Notes: generated by a model not told the origin, from the sequence alone. Shown: positions 1 through 9,945, counted from the stretch's first letter. The stretch: DNA of 64,000 bases from UBA8752 sp002336475 (GCA_943846755.1 OX044365.1:2356001-2420000); one strand, 5' to 3'. Made by a program: numbers and translations.

Positions 1-975
1 CCCCCTTACTTGGGCATTGTCCCCAATTGGACGTTACAGGAACCGGGTGCCTATGACATCACCTTGGTGGCTTCCAATGACTACGCTTGCAGCGATACAG
101 CCCAGGGGGTCTTCGACGTATATGTTCCAGCGGAAGCGGCGGTGGTGGCGTTCCCCGATTCGGGCTGTGTGCCCCACGTGGTGAATTTCGAGGACTGGAG
201 TGTCAATGCGGCCATGACGGTGTTGGTGGTCGATACCTCAGTGTATACCGGTGATATCCCTGAGGAGGGGCTCGTCTTGACTGAACCGGGCGCTTACCCT
301 GGCATGGTCGTGGCGGTTTCTCCGGATGGCTGTCGGGACACGTTGACCTTGGACCCTTTTGTGGTCCACCCCTTGCCTTCGGCGGACTTCAATGTGGGTG
401 CGGTGGGGTCCGGCTTGGACAACACGACGTTTTCATTCTCGCCTTATGACACCACGGCGATGTTTTACACGTGGAATTTTGGCGATGGCAATGGGTCTTT
501 TGACCGGTCACTCTACCACACCTTCCCGGGTTCTGGGGAGTATGTGGTGAGTTTGGAGACGCAGACCCAATTCGGATGTACCGATTTGGAGGTAGAGCGG
601 ATCACCATTGAGGATGACATCCAAGTCTGGGTACCTACCGCTTTTACGCCAGCTACCAATGGTGTGTTTGATGGGATCAACGATGCTTTCGTTCCTGTGA
701 TACGCGGTTGGTCCTTGATTCGGAAGTACGAGTTCTGGGTGTTTGACCGCTGGGGCAATCAGGTGTTTTACTCTCAAGATCCTGATGAGCCTTGGATTGC
801 GGACCACCGGGGACCAGGCGAAACCGTCCAAGGCGACCGCTTTCTTGGCGATGGGGTGTACAATTGGCTGTTGCGCCTGACGCTTGTGGGTGACACTCCT
901 GATATGGAATGGCCCAAGTCCTTCCAATGCGATGGACCCCGTCAATTTTGCGGAACGGTCAACGTGCTCCGTTGA
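1..975 (+). CDS. Gliding-motility/CHU C-terminal domain surface protein (3' part)
   Basis: The frame is open to the left edge, so the start lies outside the window. The visible 320-odd residues contain Ig/PKD-like beta repeats; the clearest PKD motif is YTWNFGDGNGSF followed by HTFPGSGEYVVSL. They end in a domain with VPTAFTPATNGVFDGINDAF, FDRWGNQVFYS and DGVYNWLLRL. That block is the gliding motility-associated C-terminal (CHU_C) domain, which in Bacteroidota directs export by the type IX secretion system and cell-surface attachment. The protein is probably a large secreted adhesin or scaffold. Its binding partner cannot be told from this part. Confidence 0.85.
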   Translation, partial: PPYLGIVPNWTLQEPGAYDITLVASNDYACSDTAQGVFDVYVPAEAAVVAFPDSGCVPHVVNFEDWSVNAAMTVLVVDTSVYTGDIPEEGLVLTEPGAYPGMVVAVSPDGCRDTLTLDPFVVHPLPSADFNVGAVGSGLDNTTFSFSPYDTTAMFYTWNFGDGNGSFDRSLYHTFPGSGEYVVSLETQTQFGCTDLEVERITIEDDIQVWVPTAFTPATNGVFDGINDAFVPVIRGWSLIRKYEFWVFDRWGNQVFYSQDPDEPWIADHRGPGETVQGDRFLGDGVYNWLLRLTLVGDTPDMEWPKSFQCDGPRQFCGTVNVLR

Positions 976-1002
976 TCGCTGGATTCCTTCGTAACCTGCG
1001 GC

Positions 1003-2287
1003 ATGCGCAAATTGGGACTCGGAGCGGGCACAGCACTCGTTGCGGGCAACATGATTGGCTCGGGGATCTTCCTGCTCCCCGCAGGTTTGGCTGTTTACGG
1101 TCGCTGGGGGTTGATCGGCTGGGCCATGGCTTCGGTTGGTGCCATCCTGTTGGCGGCCGTTTTCCGGCAACTCGCGACGGTACAACCGCATGCACCCGGA
1201 GGGCCTTATTCATACGTGCGGCGGGCATTTGGTGACCTGCCGGGTTTTGCGGTAGCCTGGGGCTACTGGGTTTCCATCTGGTGCACGAATGCGGCCATTG
1301 CAGTGGCGGCGGTGGGCTACTTGGCGGTGTTCTTTCCCGCCTTATCAGAAAGTGCCGCCCTCGCAGCGGCTTGCGGGTGTAGGGCTCATTCTCGTTTTCA
1401 CGGCGATTAATGGGGCAGGAGTGCGCCAAGTTTTAGCTGTACAGACCGTCACCACCGTGCTCAAGGTGTTGCCGCTGATGGCCGTCGGGTTGCTCGGGCT
1501 GCCCTTTATTGAAATGTCCAACCTCTGGGCTGACGGGTCTTATGAAGGCAGCGCATTCGGCGCGGTCACGGCTGCGACGACCTTGACGTTGTTTGCCTTC
1601 CTTGGTGTAGAATCCGCGGCCATCTCGAGCGGACGGTTGCGCAATCCCGACCGCAATGTGGGCCGTGCTAGTATGCTGGGAACAATGCTGACGGTGGTGG
1701 TCTACCTCTTAGGTTCTGTTGCGATCATGGGGGCGATTCCCCCTGTTTTGTTGATGGATTCGAGCGCTCCATTTGCAGAGGCTGCTGGTGCATTCTGGGG
1801 AGAGGCGGCCCGCCCGATCATGGCAGGGGCAGCCGTCATGGCGACTCTGGGTGCCTTGAACGGTTGGCTTTTTATTCAAGGTGAATTTCCGATGGCGGCA
1901 GCAGATGATGGCCTGTTCCCTGCGGTCTTTGCCCGCCGCAACCGGGCGGGTATTCCTTGGTTGGGCATCGTGCTTTCTTCTGTGCTTGCATGTGCCGTGC
2001 TTCTCCTGAAATTTTCGGACTCACTGGTCGAGACGTTCACCTTTATGATGACCCTTTCCACGCTGTCAGCTTTGGTGCCTTATCTCCTTTCTGGGCTGGC
2101 GTTGCGTCGTCTTTTGCGCGGACGTGAGGAAGGGGCATGGGGGCGTTCGCTTGGCATGGTCACTGTGGCCTTTTGTGCCTGGGTTATTTTCGGCTGTGGA
2201 AGTGAGGTATTGCTGTACGGAGGACTCCTGTTCGGCTTCGGCCTTGCACTCTACGCCGCCAGAACCTCGCTCCGAAGCCGCCCATGA
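1003..2287 (+). CDS. AdiC-like APC-family amino-acid permease, frameshifted
   Basis: Two overlapping frames encode consecutive parts of one APC-superfamily transporter. The first runs from ATG 1003 through about 1375 (motif GNMIGSGIFLLPAGLA in TM1, then PGGPYSYVRRAFGDLPGF). The second runs from about 1375 to the stop at 2287 (FLGVESAAISSGRLRNPDRN, MAAADDGLFPAVFARRN). Both match the order of motifs in AdiC/PotE-type antiporters, and the joined length of about 428 aa is normal for the family. A single-nucleotide shift in a GC-rich stretch near 1360-1385 separates them; it may be a real mutation or a sequencing error. The stop overlaps the start of the Rieske gene (ATGA), so the two genes are probably co-translated. 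Substrate unknown. Confidence 0.75.
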
Positions 2288-3369
2288 CAACATTCCACAT
2301 CGATCCTGACATTCGCAAGGCGGAGACCTTGCCCGCTGAGTTCTACACCCGGGACGACGTGTTTGCGGCGTCCAAAGACCTTGTGTTCTCCAAGAGCTGG
2401 CAATGGGTCGGCCACGCGCCCACACAGCTTCCCCAAAACGGTTCCGTAGCTCCCATAACGTTGCTCGGCGGCATGATCGATGAACCGTTGCTGCTCAGCC
2501 GCCAACCGGACGGTGAGGTGCGCTGCCTGTCCAATGTCTGCACCCACCGCGGCAACCTTCTGGTGGCCGAGCCGGGCAAGGCTCGCCAACTGGTGTGCGG
2601 CTATCACGGCCGGCGGTTCGACCTCGACGGCACCTTTCGCTCCATGCCGGAATTCGATGACGTGGAAGGATTTCCCCGTCCTTGCGACCACCTGAAGCGC
2701 TTTGACTTGAAACAGTGGGCCGGACATCTGTTCACGGCGCTTGAACCGGCTTTCCCTTTGGAGGGCGTGATTCAGGCGATGGAAGAGCGCGTAGGGTTTC
2801 TGCCCCTCGGCGATTTCCAACACGACCCCGAGCGCGACCGCACTTTTGAGGTGGCCGGCCATTGGGCGCTGTACTGCGACAACTACCTCGAGGGATTCCA
2901 CATCCCCTTCGTGCATCCCGACCTGAATGCAGCGGTCGACTACGACCAGTACACCACGGTGTTGTTCGACCACTGCAACCTTCAAATCGCCCATGCTCGA
3001 GGTGAGGGAGAGGTGTTTCAGTTGCCGCCAGGTCACCCTGAACACGGACAGAACATCGCGGCATTTTACTTCTGGGTCTTCCCCAACATGATGTTCAACT
3101 TCTATCCTTGGGGGTTGTCGGTGAACCTGATCGAACCCATCGCTAAAGACCGGACTCGGGTGCATTTCCGCTCCTATGTACATGACATTGCCTTGCTTGG
3201 CCAAGGTGCTGGAGGCGACCTTGATCAAGTCGAACACGAGGACGAAGCCGTGGTAGAATCTGTGCAGCTGGGCATTCAATCCCGCGCATATACAGCGGGC
3301 CGGTTTTCACCCCGTCGCGAACAAGGCGTTCACCATTTCCACCGTCTTCTGGCTGCTTGCTGGGACTGA
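2284..3369 (+). CDS. Rieske non-heme iron ring-hydroxylating oxygenase, alpha subunit
   Basis: A 361-aa protein with an N-terminal Rieske [2Fe-2S] domain (ligands in CTHRGN and CGYHG, about residues 86-108) and a C-terminal catalytic domain. The mononuclear-iron site is visible as DNYLEGFHIPFVH, with a likely third ligand in the EHEDEAVVE stretch. The ending GRFSPRREQGVHHFHRLL is typical of the family that includes choline and glycine-betaine monooxygenases and aromatic dioxygenases. It needs an electron-donating reductase, which is not in the window. The start overlaps the permease stop by 4 bp (ATGA), so an imported amine or amino acid may be the substrate. That link is inference from position only. 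Confidence 0.88.
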   Translation: MTTFHIDPDIRKAETLPAEFYTRDDVFAASKDLVFSKSWQWVGHAPTQLPQNGSVAPITLLGGMIDEPLLLSRQPDGEVRCLSNVCTHRGNLLVAEPGKARQLVCGYHGRRFDLDGTFRSMPEFDDVEGFPRPCDHLKRFDLKQWAGHLFTALEPAFPLEGVIQAMEERVGFLPLGDFQHDPERDRTFEVAGHWALYCDNYLEGFHIPFVHPDLNAAVDYDQYTTVLFDHCNLQIAHARGEGEVFQLPPGHPEHGQNIAAFYFWVFPNMMFNFYPWGLSVNLIEPIAKDRTRVHFRSYVHDIALLGQGAGGDLDQVEHEDEAVVESVQLGIQSRAYTAGRFSPRREQGVHHFHRLLAACWD

Positions 3370-3486
3370 CTTCTCCTTCCTTTCAGTTTGGGTTTTTAGG
3401 GACGCCGATTGAGCGAAGCGAAGAAGGGTGGACACTTTGACACTTTGGAGGCCGCTGACCGACGGGGGAGTCACAGAGAAGACGAG

Positions 3487-3516
3487 AAAAAAAGGCCGCC
3501 AAAAGCGGGCCTTTTT
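3487..3516. terminator. Bidirectional intrinsic terminator
   Basis: A GGCC/GGCC-based stem with a CAAAA loop is flanked by a run of A on the left and T on the right. It sits between the convergent Rieske gene and TonB-dependent receptor gene and can serve both. Confidence 0.7.
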
Positions 3517-3536
3517 TGTGGGTCTTTTTGTGGGGG

Positions 3537-6044
3537 TTAGAGGTCGACGCGGTAGAAGAAGATGGGGAGGAAGCCGAGTTGGTATTCCTCGCGGATGCTG
3601 TCTTCGGGGTTGCCGTTTTCGTCGGGGGCGTAGGTGAGTTTCAAGACGTTCTGTGTGCCGAGGATGTTCACGAAGTCGATGCCGAGTTCGTGGGTGGCGG
3701 TGGGCCGGTTCCAGGTCAGGTTGGTCTTGAGGTCCAGGCGGAAGTAGTCCTTGAATTGGAGGGTGTTCCGGTCGGCGTCTTCGTAGATGATCTCGCGGAG
3801 CTGGTTGGAGGCGGCCACATCGACCGGGCCGTACCACCGGCCGCCGACCATGGTGCACTTGGCGCCGGTGACCAGCGAGAGGCCGCGCTCGTTGAGGCGC
3901 CACTCGCGGCTGCCGAGCGCGTTGAGCGCATAACGGCCATTGTAGTTGGTGTTGCGCCACTGCTTGTCGGCGCCTTGGAACTGCGCGTCAAATACGGAGC
4001 CGTTGACCAGCACAAACCAGCCGTCGCGGAAGGCCCGCGAAACGGTGGCCTCCACGCCGTAGTTGCGGGAGGTGCCGGCATTGGTGAGGGTGCCGGGGAA
4101 GAGGCGGTCGAAGCTGCTGCCGGCGTTGGCCAGGGAGTAGCTGCCGTTGGCTTGGCCCCAAGTGGTGGTGGTATCGGCGATGGGGATGTCGAAGAGGTGC
4201 TGGTAGTAGGCTTCCATTTTCAGCGACCAGTTGGGCGAGATTGAACGCGCCCAGCCGATGACGTTGTGCCAGCTGCGGGTGAAGCCCATGTTCTGGTTGG
4301 GCATGAGCAGCTGGCCGGGGTTGCCGGGGTCCGCACCGATGCTGCTGGCGTAGAGGTAGGGGGACTGGGATTGGGAATGCAGTCCCGATCCGGCGGACCA
4401 GACGGCGCCACCCTCGGTCACGTATTGCAAGCCCACACGGGGTTCGAACCACGATGCCGCCCCAGAGCGCTGATCGAACTGGGCGTGCCAGCCCACGTTC
4501 ACGGTCCACGGCTCGGAAGGCCGCAGCTTGAGTTGGGCGAAGGGCTGGACCATCACGCTGTTCATGGCGGCGTCCCAGCGGCGGCCCCAATCTCCGAGTG
4601 GATCACTGGGGTCGGCGGGCAAGGTGCGGATGCTGTCCAGGAAGGTCCACCGTGTCAGGTCGGCGTTGAGGCCGAACCGCAACGTCGCGGGGCCTCCGGC
4701 GATGGGGTTGAGCTTGCGGTTGGCGTGCAGGGCCAGGGCCAGGCGGTCCTTGTTGAAGTCGTACGCCATGAAGGGCGTGATGCTGTCGAGACGGTAGGCG
4801 GAGTCGGCCACGGCAGGGGGCACTTCCAGCTCGCGGTACACCAGGTTGTGGTTGGAGAACTGCCGGTCTCGGCTGGCGGCCAGCGTGGCCTTGATGTAGG
4901 TCTTCTTGTTGATGGGCAGGGTGTAGGTGGCGCCGGCGATGCCCATGCCCGTGCGGAAGTATTGGTCGCGGTCGTTGTCGCCGTAGATGTTGCGCTCGGG
5001 TGCGATTTGGTCGCTGATGACGATGTCGATGCTGGAATTGCCACCGAGTCCCCAGAGGGCCAGTGCACCACCGTTCTTTTGCGGGAAGTGGAATCGGAAG
5101 CTGCCGTCTTGGTATTGGGGGACGGCGGTGGTGCCGATGTCGATGCCGAGCTGACTAAAGATGACCGCGGTGGAGTAGCGGTAGTTCAGCAATACGGTCG
5201 AACCTTTTTCCTTGTTGAGCGGGCCTTCGACAATGGCTTCGGTGCCCAGGAAGCCCAGTTGAGCCGTGGCCTGCCAGTTTTCCCGGTTGCCGTTGCGCAG
5301 GCGCAGGTCAAAGACGGCCGCGGTGGAGTTGCCGAACTCGGCGGGAAAGGCCGCGGTGAAGAAGTCGGAGTTCGCAAGGGTCTTGTTGTTGACGATGGCC
5401 ACGGGCCCGCCACCGGACCCCGGCACGCTGAAGTGGTTCGGATTGGGCAGGTCCACACCTTCCACCCGCCACAGTACGCCCGCGGGGCTGTTGCCGCGGA
5501 CCACAATGTCGTTGCGGGAGTCGTCGGCGCCCTGGACGCCGGCGAAGTTGCTGGCCATCCGCGCGGGGTCGCCCCGGGAGCCGGCGTACCGGTCGGTTTC
5601 CTCCACGGTAAAGGCGCGGGCTGAGACGGTGGCCATTTCATTGAGCACCTCGCCCTGCTTGGTGGCGGTGACTTCGGCCGCCTGCATGGCGACCACGCTC
5701 TCGGCCATCTCCACCTCGAGGACGGTGGGGCGTCCCGAATTGACCACGATGCCATCCAAGGTGCGCACGGTGTAGCCCATGAAACTCACCCGCAGTTGGT
5801 GCCGGCCCACGGGCACGTTAAAGGCAAAGCCGCCGTTCATGTCGGTGGCGGTAGGGGCGGCATCGGTGGTCATCAGTTGCACCGTGGCGCCCGGCAGGGG
5901 ATAGCGCGCTTCGGCGTCCAGTACCGTTCCCGTGATGCGGCCCTGGGGGACTTGTGCAGCAATGGTCAGAACAGAGCACATGGCCAAGAACAGGGCTGCG
6001 AATCGCAAAGTAGGGTTGCAGTCAATCATCGAATGGAAGTTCAA
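3537..6044 (-). CDS. TonB-dependent receptor with carboxypeptidase-like N-terminal domain
   Basis: An 835-aa outer-membrane protein. After a signal peptide (hydrophobic ALFLAMCSVLTIAAQ) comes a CarboxypepD_reg-like beta-sandwich (GRITGTVLDAEARYPLPGAT through GYTVRTLDG). A plug domain follows (NDIVVRGNSPAGVLWRVEG, then NPNHFSVPG), and then a long TonB-dependent beta-barrel ending in a short aromatic-rich strand (FLPIFFYRVDL). It lacks a SusD partner next door, so it is more likely a siderophore, cofactor or peptide receptor than a polysaccharide-utilisation SusC. ATG 6044 is used here; an in-frame ATG at 6029 is also possible. Several large open frames on the opposite strand are shadows of this GC-rich gene. 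Confidence 0.88.
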   Translation of the reverse strand: MNFHSMIDCNPTLRFAALFLAMCSVLTIAAQVPQGRITGTVLDAEARYPLPGATVQLMTTDAAPTATDMNGGFAFNVPVGRHQLRVSFMGYTVRTLDGIVVNSGRPTVLEVEMAESVVAMQAAEVTATKQGEVLNEMATVSARAFTVEETDRYAGSRGDPARMASNFAGVQGADDSRNDIVVRGNSPAGVLWRVEGVDLPNPNHFSVPGSGGGPVAIVNNKTLANSDFFTAAFPAEFGNSTAAVFDLRLRNGNRENWQATAQLGFLGTEAIVEGPLNKEKGSTVLLNYRYSTAVIFSQLGIDIGTTAVPQYQDGSFRFHFPQKNGGALALWGLGGNSSIDIVISDQIAPERNIYGDNDRDQYFRTGMGIAGATYTLPINKKTYIKATLAASRDRQFSNHNLVYRELEVPPAVADSAYRLDSITPFMAYDFNKDRLALALHANRKLNPIAGGPATLRFGLNADLTRWTFLDSIRTLPADPSDPLGDWGRRWDAAMNSVMVQPFAQLKLRPSEPWTVNVGWHAQFDQRSGAASWFEPRVGLQYVTEGGAVWSAGSGLHSQSQSPYLYASSIGADPGNPGQLLMPNQNMGFTRSWHNVIGWARSISPNWSLKMEAYYQHLFDIPIADTTTTWGQANGSYSLANAGSSFDRLFPGTLTNAGTSRNYGVEATVSRAFRDGWFVLVNGSVFDAQFQGADKQWRNTNYNGRYALNALGSREWRLNERGLSLVTGAKCTMVGGRWYGPVDVAASNQLREIIYEDADRNTLQFKDYFRLDLKTNLTWNRPTATHELGIDFVNILGTQNVLKLTYAPDENGNPEDSIREEYQLGFLPIFFYRVDL

Positions 6045-6046
6045 GC

Positions 6047-6074
6047 AAAAGGCCCGCTGATGGGCGGGCCTTTT
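6047..6074 (-). terminator. Intrinsic terminator of the cupredoxin gene
   Basis: A perfect 11-bp stem (AAAAGGCCCGC with GCGGGCCTTTT) around a short loop, just downstream of the minus-strand gene ending at 6098 and upstream of the TonB receptor start. Confidence 0.8.
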
Positions 6075-6097
6075 GGAATGATATAAAACGGGGCGCT

Positions 6098-7996
6098 TTA
6101 GCGCTGTATGGCCAGGCGCTGTGGGGCTTGTCCGCGCGGCCCGGCCAAGTAGAGTCCCGGCTTCAAAGAAGAGACGTCCAGGACTTGGCTGCCGGTTTGC
6201 AATGTGCTGGTTTGGACGAGCCGGCCGTTGAGGTCGAAGACCTCGAATGCACGGGCCTCACCTCCCCAAACCACCCGAAGCTCGGACGCTGCGGGGTTGG
6301 GCATCAGCTGCCACTGGGCATTGGACGGGCTGTCAATCCCACCAATGACGGTCACGATGATGCAGGATTCGATGTCGCATCCGTCGGCGTTTTCAGCTTC
6401 GACACAGACTTCACAATCGCCTGTTTCTGGGCCGACGAGGGTAGCAGTGTTGCCGTCTACAATCAGTTCGCCGCATTCGGAATCCCATTCGACGGTCAGG
6501 CCATCACCAGGGGTGGCGACAAAGGTGAGGCTGTCCAATTCGCCCATCGTCACCATGCCGGTGTCTCCAGCGGCGGTTGCCAGGGGTCCCAATTCAATGT
6601 AGGTGCAGTCATCGCTGAAGAAGGGGTGGGAGCAGGCGTCGAAGTTGCATGCGTCGGGATCGGGACACCCGATGGGGAAGCTGCTGTCCGGCGCAATGAA
6701 GGATCCGTACACATCGATAGAGAAGCCCATGCCGTCCCAATACAAATCGGTGTCTCCGATGACCAGTGAGTTGTAGTTCATCACCGTGTCGCAAACGCTC
6801 AAGCTGACCGTAGCGATGTCTTGGGCGGCAATTTCAAAGCCATTTTCCACCAAGAAGCTTTCCACATCGGGAAACAGAACCAGGTAGAGGGGGCCTCCTG
6901 TGCTGTCTTGGGTCAGGGGCACAGGAAGGGAGTAGGCACCCGGGTAGCCTGTTTCGCAGTCTTCAAAGTCGGTGAGCCCGATGAAGTCATTTTCACCCAA
7001 GGTGAACAGCTCGGTATCGAAGTAGTTGCAGTCTGTGGAGCCTGTGGAGGTGCTGTCGTAGTTGCAAGCCAAGGGGTCATTGCATTCCAAAGCCATGTAT
7101 TCGCACAGGGTTTCATCTGGGTTGGCACAAGGGTCGTAATTGAGGGCGTCGGGGTCGTTGCAGCCGTCGTCGAGTGTGCTGACCGGCGCAAGGTTGAGCC
7201 CCAAGTCTCCGAGCGACCAAGACTGGCCATTCCAGTCTGATACAATGGTGTTGATTCCAGCAATGCCCGTCATGGTGTTGCCACAGAATGAAAAGGTGGC
7301 TTGCTCCAGCGCAGACAAAAGCAGAATGGCCTGTAGCGAAGAGAGTAAGCCGTCGGCCACAGCTCCGTTGATGTAGGTTTCAAGTGCTGCGTCTACTACA
7401 ACAGTGACGGGTTGCCCTACTTCATCCACCACAGAGGCAATGGTGCCGACTGCAGGCTGAATGTCGCATCCCAAGTCTGCATCTAATGCGTTGATGGGAA
7501 CCAGCCAAAACCCGCCGCTAAAGTCAAAAGTGCCATCGTTGTATTGGCAGTCGGCATCGCTGGTAGCGGTGCTGTCATAGTTGCAGGCGAGGTCGTTGTT
7601 GCAGCCGGTAGCTGCGGCCTCGACGGTGACTGTGCCGACCATTCCGTTGGCCGCGTGGCTGCCTACGCTGCAGTCATAGTTGTAGGTGCCTGGGACCGTA
7701 AACGTATGCGTGCCCATGCAAACACCGGAGGCATCTCCCGTTGCGGTGGGCAGCGAGAAGACTTCTGGATTGCCGAAGCTCTCACCAGAAACAGCACTGA
7801 TGTTGCCATTGACGTCGTGGAATCCACCTTCATTGACCCAGGCGACTGTTTCGCCCACGGAGATGGTCAAGTCAGCAGGACTGAAATAGAGGTTGCCTGC
7901 AAGGACTGTATGGTCGGCGCCGTCGCAGTCTTGGGCGACGGCTGGGCTGGTAATGAGACCAACGAGCACGGCAAAGAAGGGGGAAAGGAAACGCAT
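6098..7996 (-). CDS. Secreted cupredoxin-domain protein with CNYD repeats and T9SS sorting domain
   Basis: A 632-aa secreted protein if read from ATG 7996, where a signal peptide (MRFLSPFFAVLVGL) starts; an in-frame ATG at 8020 adds eight residues. The first 130 residues form a plastocyanin/azurin-type cupredoxin. The type-1 copper ligands are visible as His in GGFHDVNG and Cys/His/Met in YDCSVGSHAANGMVG. Next come several copies of a Cys-rich repeat (ACNYDSTAT, ALNYDPCANP, DACNFDACS) found in Bacteroidota surface proteins. The C-terminus carries a type IX secretion type-A sorting domain (LMPNPAASELRVVW, FDLNGRLVQ, LKPGLYLA). A role in extracellular copper binding or electron transfer is inferred from the fold. 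Confidence 0.85.
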   Translation of the reverse strand: MRFLSPFFAVLVGLITSPAVAQDCDGADHTVLAGNLYFSPADLTISVGETVAWVNEGGFHDVNGNISAVSGESFGNPEVFSLPTATGDASGVCMGTHTFTVPGTYNYDCSVGSHAANGMVGTVTVEAAATGCNNDLACNYDSTATSDADCQYNDGTFDFSGGFWLVPINALDADLGCDIQPAVGTIASVVDEVGQPVTVVVDAALETYINGAVADGLLSSLQAILLLSALEQATFSFCGNTMTGIAGINTIVSDWNGQSWSLGDLGLNLAPVSTLDDGCNDPDALNYDPCANPDETLCEYMALECNDPLACNYDSTSTGSTDCNYFDTELFTLGENDFIGLTDFEDCETGYPGAYSLPVPLTQDSTGGPLYLVLFPDVESFLVENGFEIAAQDIATVSLSVCDTVMNYNSLVIGDTDLYWDGMGFSIDVYGSFIAPDSSFPIGCPDPDACNFDACSHPFFSDDCTYIELGPLATAAGDTGMVTMGELDSLTFVATPGDGLTVEWDSECGELIVDGNTATLVGPETGDCEVCVEAENADGCDIESCIIVTVIGGIDSPSNAQWQLMPNPAASELRVVWGGEARAFEVFDLNGRLVQTSTLQTGSQVLDVSSLKPGLYLAGPRGQAPQRLAIQR

Positions 7997-8348
7997 GGTA
8001 TGGTGTTTTGACAAGAGCAATTTCTGACTTGGGCTGTTGCGCTTCAGCCGGGCGGCTATTTTTTACGACCGTTGCGCTGTGCATCAATACACTGGCGTTG
8101 GAACAAGCAGATGAGCTGTGGTCAAAAGACCCGCAGGTTTGTTGGGTAGGACTGTTCAAGCTTAGCCGTAGGAATAGTCTTACTAAATGCGTATATTTGA
8201 CTTGTAGACATGACCCTTTGAGTTGTTTGAGGCATGTTTTAAATCGCTTGTCGACAAAAGGAACATCCTGTTGTCAAAGGCGATTGAAGATTTTGACGGT
8301 GATCTCGTCTGAATTCGGTCCAAGGAGGATATTGATCATCCGTCAACG
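7997..8348. other. Intergenic stretch without a recognised gene
   Basis: About 350 bp, more AT-rich than its neighbours, upstream of the minus-strand cupredoxin gene. I see no tRNA, no convincing small ORF and no TAnnTTTG promoter. A long plus-strand open frame that starts near 8008 is mainly the antisense of the SulP gene. Confidence 0.5.
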
Positions 8349-8374
8349 AAAAGCCCGGCAAAGCCGGGCTTTTT
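8349..8374 (-). terminator. Intrinsic terminator of the SulP gene
   Basis: A perfect 11-bp stem AAAAGCCCGGC / GCCGGGCTTTT with a 3-nt loop, 45 bp beyond the stop of the minus-strand SulP gene, with A/T runs on both sides. Confidence 0.8.
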
Positions 8375-8418
8375 ATTTGAATAAAATTCCGGTGGCCAGT
8401 GCGGGTCGGCCTGAACCA

Positions 8419-9945
8419 CTATTTCGTGGCGTCGGTGACGACCTTATAGGTGGGGTCTTCAAAGTGGTTGACCTCAATGATGGCCTCGGCCCGATCCAAC
8501 AACCGCCGGCAATCACTCGACAGGTGACGGAGGTGCACCGTCTTGCCGGCAGCCGCATAGCGGGCCGTGATTTTGTTGACGGCTTCGATGGCACTCATGT
8601 CGGACACCCTCGATTCTGCAAAGTCGAGCACCACGTGTTCAGGATCGCCCTGGACGTCGAACTTTTCTTGGAATACGGTGGTGGAACCAAAGAAGAGGGG
8701 GCCAAAGAGCTCGTAGTGTTTCCAGCCTTTCTCATCGGTGCGTTTGCGCGCGCGAATGCGGATGGCATTGTCCCAAGCAAAGATCAGCGCGGCGACGATG
8801 ACGCCAATCAAGACGGCGAGCGCCAGGTTGTGCAACACCGCTGTGATGCCCGTCACCAGGACCATGATGATCACGTCCGAAGTGGGCATCCTGCGGAAGG
8901 TTCTCAAAGAGGCCCACTCAAAAGTGCCGATGGCGACCATGATCATCAGTCCGGTCAAGGCGGCCATGGGCAGCTTCTCGATGAGGGGGGCACCGAAGAG
9001 GATGAATACCAGCAGCATCACTGCTGCCACGATGCCACTGAGTCGGGCACGCGCGCCAGAACTGACGTTGATGAGGGACTGGCCGATCATGGCGCAGCCT
9101 CCCATGCCGCTGAACAGTCCGCTGAGGACATTGGCAGCGCCTTGGGCCACACATTCGCGGTTGCCCTGTCCACGGGTCTCGGTGATTTCGTCGAGGATGT
9201 TGAGGGTCAACAGGCTCTCAACCAGTCCAACGCCTGCAACAATCGCCGCATAGGGGGCGATGAGCATCAGGGTTTCCACATTGAATGGAATGGCGGGAAT
9301 GTGGAAAGGAGGGAAGCCGCCTTGGATGCTGGCCAGATCGCCGACGGTTTTGGTGTCAATGCCCAATGCCGTGACCAGCCCAAAAATCACCAGGATGGCG
9401 GTCAGGCCGCTGGGTACAGCCTTTGTGAGTTTGGGCAAGAAGGCGATGATGGCCATGGCCACCAGAACGAGGGCGCCAAAGACAGCGAGGTCTGTGCCCG
9501 CCAGCCAGTGTCCTTCATCGGTTTGGAACTGGGTGATTTGGCTGCCGCCAATGATGATGGCGAGTCCATTGACAAAACCAAAAATGACAGGTTGCGGCAC
9601 CAGTCGCATCAGCTTTCCCAGCTTCATGAATCCAGCGGCCCCTTGGATGAGACCGGCCAGGATGACGGTGGCAAAAATGTATTCGGGGCCGTGAGACAAG
9701 GCCAGTTCAGCGAGGACCACGGCGATGGCGCCGGTGGCACCGCTGATCATCCCCGGACGACCACCCAGAACGCTGGCCACCAAACCCACCACAAAGGCGG
9801 CATAGAGCCCGGTCAATGGGCTGAGTCCCGCGATGAGGGCAAAGGCGACGGCTTCCGGGATGAGCGCCATGGCCACGGTGAGCCCACTGAGAACCTCGAG
9901 GCGGTAGTCGACGGTCTGTCGGAAGTTGAAGAGGGCAATCCGCAT
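8419..9945 (-). CDS. SulP-family inorganic anion transporter with STAS domain
   Basis: A 508-aa inner-membrane transporter. The N-terminal part has the SulP pattern (GLTVAMALIPEAVAFALIAG, LTGLYAAFVVG, FVNGLAIIIG) across about 10-12 membrane segments. The C-terminal 110 residues are a cytoplasmic STAS domain (HVVLDFAESRVSDMSAIEAV). Substrates in this family are sulfate, bicarbonate or other oxyanions and the sequence alone does not choose among them. The gene stands alone, transcribed leftward, with its own terminator. Confidence 0.9.
   Translation of the reverse strand: MRIALFNFRQTVDYRLEVLSGLTVAMALIPEAVAFALIAGLSPLTGLYAAFVVGLVASVLGGRPGMISGATGAIAVVLAELALSHGPEYIFATVILAGLIQGAAGFMKLGKLMRLVPQPVIFGFVNGLAIIIGGSQITQFQTDEGHWLAGTDLAVFGALVLVAMAIIAFLPKLTKAVPSGLTAILVIFGLVTALGIDTKTVGDLASIQGGFPPFHIPAIPFNVETLMLIAPYAAIVAGVGLVESLLTLNILDEITETRGQGNRECVAQGAANVLSGLFSGMGGCAMIGQSLINVSSGARARLSGIVAAVMLLVFILFGAPLIEKLPMAALTGLMIMVAIGTFEWASLRTFRRMPTSDVIIMVLVTGITAVLHNLALAVLIGVIVAALIFAWDNAIRIRARKRTDEKGWKHYELFGPLFFGSTTVFQEKFDVQGDPEHVVLDFAESRVSDMSAIEAVNKITARYAAAGKTVHLRHLSSDCRRLLDRAEAIIEVNHFEDPTYKVVTDATK

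Noticed and set aside
4266..5624. A 452-codon plus-strand open frame
   Set aside because: Antisense shadow of the GC-rich TonB-dependent receptor gene.
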